Shown here in pieces: positions 5,708-6,908 of a DNA stretch of 6,908 nt; position 1 is the stretch's first letter, and every line of letters starts with the position of its first letter. The stretch lies in the NCBI GenBank assembly GCA_023268425.1, contig JALRFN010000188.1:1-6908 (forward strand). Reading direction: 5' to 3'. The notes beneath the pieces were generated by a model. That model made no database searches and had not been told where the DNA came from. It was given only the letters and a program-made list of their open reading frames with translations. This stretch comes from Burkholderiaceae bacterium. Lineage in GTDB: Bacteria; Pseudomonadota; Gammaproteobacteria; Burkholderiales; Burkholderiaceae_C. Both the position numbers and the translations under genes were made by a program.

Positions 5708-6349
5708 CTAGGCCGCGGACAAGACCCGCAGGCCATGTCGCGTGTTGATGTGCGCGACCAAACGCGCTGGCGCATCAGCTGATGCAGATCGCACAGTCAC
5801 TGGCGCATCAAGCGCCAGCGACGACAACAAATCTGAGACCCGATCAGGCGTCGGATGAAAAAGCTCAAGACCCGCCAACGACAAGCCTTGATCATGCAGG
5901 CCCGCTGCCGGATGCACATCCGCATGCCATTCAATCAGCGCCGGTGCGCAACCACTCAAAGGCACGCAGCCATCTGCGGGAATGGTGATCAACCAATTGA
6001 GCGTACCTCGACTCATGGGTTCAATTTCTCCCAGGGGCTCTGAGGCCGCAGCCGCCGATGCTTGGATGTCAGCCGTGCGCGCCACCCACGTAGAGAGCGA
6101 CGGAGACGAGTCCGCGCCGAGCCTGTCCAGCCCAAACCAACGCGGTCGCGCCGGCGCTTGCGCCACCGGATTGGGCGCGATCACCTCAAGGAACAAGGTG
6201 TCGCCAAGCCGCAGCAACAGATTGTGTGTCCCCATACGCGGATGCTCACCCCCGCGCTGCGGCATCACACCAAGGACTTGCGAAACAAAGGCCGCGCCGA
6301 CCTCCAAAGAAAAGGCCGTCACCGTCAAATGATCGATGTGAGTGGACAT
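5708..6349 (-). CDS. VOC family protein, glyoxalase-like domain
   Basis: A 213-residue protein of the vicinal oxygen chelate (glyoxalase/dioxygenase) superfamily, most like the Glyoxalase_3 type. The N-terminal half starts I-D-H-L-T-V (5-10), with H7 in a typical metal-ligand place. It continues with G-V-M-P-Q-R-G-G-E-H-P-R-M-G-T-H-N (27-43) and F-L-E-V-I-A-P-N-P (53-61), where E55 is a likely second ligand. The second half has the second beta-alpha-beta module, including L-x-L-A-G-L-E-L-F-H-P-T-P. Members isomerise, cleave or bind small molecules through a metal; this one's substrate is unknown. The ATG at 6349 was chosen over a GTG one codon upstream (6352); neither has a strong ribosome site. 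It is divergent from the MgtC-like gene. Its sampled GC content (about 58%) is lower than that of the MFS or first SDR genes (about 70%). Confidence 0.85.
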   Translation of the reverse strand: MSTHIDHLTVTAFSLEVGAAFVSQVLGVMPQRGGEHPRMGTHNLLLRLGDTLFLEVIAPNPVAQAPARPRWFGLDRLGADSSPSLSTWVARTADIQASAAAASEPLGEIEPMSRGTLNWLITIPADGCVPLSGCAPALIEWHADVHPAAGLHDQGLSLAGLELFHPTPDRVSDLLSSLALDAPVTVRSASADAPARLVAHINTRHGLRVLSAA

Positions 6350-6466
6350 CACGGTTTGCCAATTACAAAAGCAAGTAACTCATAAATATTAACTTTAATA
6401 TCATCGATCAATTTTTCATGTGCTCTCGCCCACTTTTGTCTAACCGCACCGGCGTACAGTAGGAAC
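6350..6466. promoter_or_regulatory. AT-rich divergent promoter region
   Basis: This region separates the VOC gene (-) from the MgtC-like gene (+). Bases 6361-6420 have only 13 G or C out of 60, far below the surroundings, which fits promoters, bending or binding of a silencing protein. On the - strand a TTGATC (6412-6407) with 17 bases to TATTTA is a weak promoter candidate for the VOC gene. On the + strand TTACAA (6363-6368) with 18 bases to TATTAA (6387-6392) is weaker still. The MgtC-like gene has an AGGA (6461-6464) very close to its ATG. Confidence 0.45.
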
Positions 6467-6483
6467 ATGAACCAATTGATCGA
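6404..6483. repeat. Inverted repeat flanking the MgtC-like start codon
   Basis: TCGATCAATT at 6404-6413 is the exact reverse complement of AATTGATCGA at 6474-6483, with 60 bases between. The second arm lies five codons or fewer inside the MgtC-like gene, so in a transcript starting upstream of 6404 the arms could pair across the ribosome-binding region. A 10-bp match of this kind can occur by chance in a window of this size. Confidence 0.35.
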
Positions 6484-6908
6484 CCACCTCTGGCCCTACT
6501 CGGCTTTTGTCATCAGCTTGGGCCTGGGCTTGCTGATTGGTTTGGAGCGGGAGCGCTCCAGCCACGCCAAAGCGGGTTTGCGCACCTTTGCCTTGGTCGC
6601 CGTGTGCGGCACGCTGGGCGCCATGTTGTCGACCCTGACCGGCTCGGCGTGGGTGCTGTCAGCGGGTTGGCTGGGGGTGACCGCGATGATCGTCGCGCCG
6701 TATGCGGTGCGGCCCAACGCCGACGACCCTGGCACGACCACGGTGGCCGCTGTGTTGGTCTGTTACGGCTTGGGCGCGCTGATTTGGTACGACCAGTTGC
6801 AACTGGCCGTGTCGGTCGGGATTTTGATGACGCTGCTGCTGTACTTCAAAAGCGAGTTGTCCAAGGTCAGCCACCAACTGACGCGCAGTGATTTGCTGTC
6901 TTTGCTGC
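6467..6908 (+). CDS. MgtC/SapB family membrane protein with DUF4010, N-terminal part
   Basis: The first 147 codons of a membrane protein gene that runs off the right end of the window. The N-terminal MgtC/SapB domain shows its signature: G-L-G-L-L-I-G-L-E-R-E-R (19-30) followed by A-G-L-R-T-F-A-L-V (36-44). The hydrophobic segments I can see are at about 12-26, 38-56, 62-79, 91-108 and 112-128. After these, a K-S-E-L-S-K-V-S-H-Q-L-T-R-S-D-L segment matches the linker into a C-terminal DUF4010 domain, so the full protein is expected to be around 400 residues. MgtC itself is tied to magnesium-limited growth and virulence in Salmonella; proteins of the two-domain type are widespread and mostly uncharacterised. 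The ATG at 6467 starts the domain directly, with AGGA close before it. It is divergent from the VOC gene. Confidence 0.9.
   Translation, partial: MNQLIDHLWPYSAFVISLGLGLLIGLERERSSHAKAGLRTFALVAVCGTLGAMLSTLTGSAWVLSAGWLGVTAMIVAPYAVRPNADDPGTTTVAAVLVCYGLGALIWYDQLQLAVSVGILMTLLLYFKSELSKVSHQLTRSDLLSLL

Overview
The window looks like chromosomal DNA from a GC-rich betaproteobacterium, most likely Burkholderiales and probably Comamonadaceae-like. This rests on the high GC content (hand counts of sampled 60-base lines in the main genes give about 70%), heavy use of TTG and CTG for leucine, and the protein families present. The lineage is an inference from style and families; no marker gene here fixes it.

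Layout from left to right: (1) positions 1-315 hold the C-terminal end of an iron-sulfur cryptochrome/photolyase-related protein on +. (2) A glutathione S-transferase follows on - (390-1085), convergent with it across a GC-rich hairpin. (3) A 233-bp divergent promoter region separates the GST from a + strand pair: an SDR-fold protein (1319-2113) whose whole catalytic tetrad is substituted, then a 12-helix MFS transporter (2124-3302). (4) Everything from 3313 to 6349 is on -: a canonical CsgA/C-factor-like SDR (3313-4017) overlapped by four bases by a small cupin (4014-4298), a GNAT acetyltransferase (4411-4929), a frameshifted tautomerase (5038-5438), a gene-poor stretch (5439-5707), and a VOC/glyoxalase-like protein (5708-6349). 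(5) An AT-rich divergent intergenic region leads to the N-terminal part of an MgtC/SapB plus DUF4010 membrane protein on + (from 6467, running off the window).

Most of the genes belong to small-molecule metabolism and stress families: GST, two SDRs, tautomerase, VOC, GNAT, cupin and an exporter-like MFS. Only two pairs look like tight transcription units: SDR1-MFS (10-bp gap) and cupin-SDR2 (ATGA overlap). The stretch from about 4680 to 6420 is less GC-rich than the rest and carries the broken tautomerase, so it may be accessory or in flux.

I found no RNA genes, CRISPR array, insertion sequence, phage or defence module. The two observations most worth following are the SDR that lacks all four catalytic residues and the single-base frameshift in an otherwise intact tautomerase. 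Nothing else here clearly amounts to a new system.
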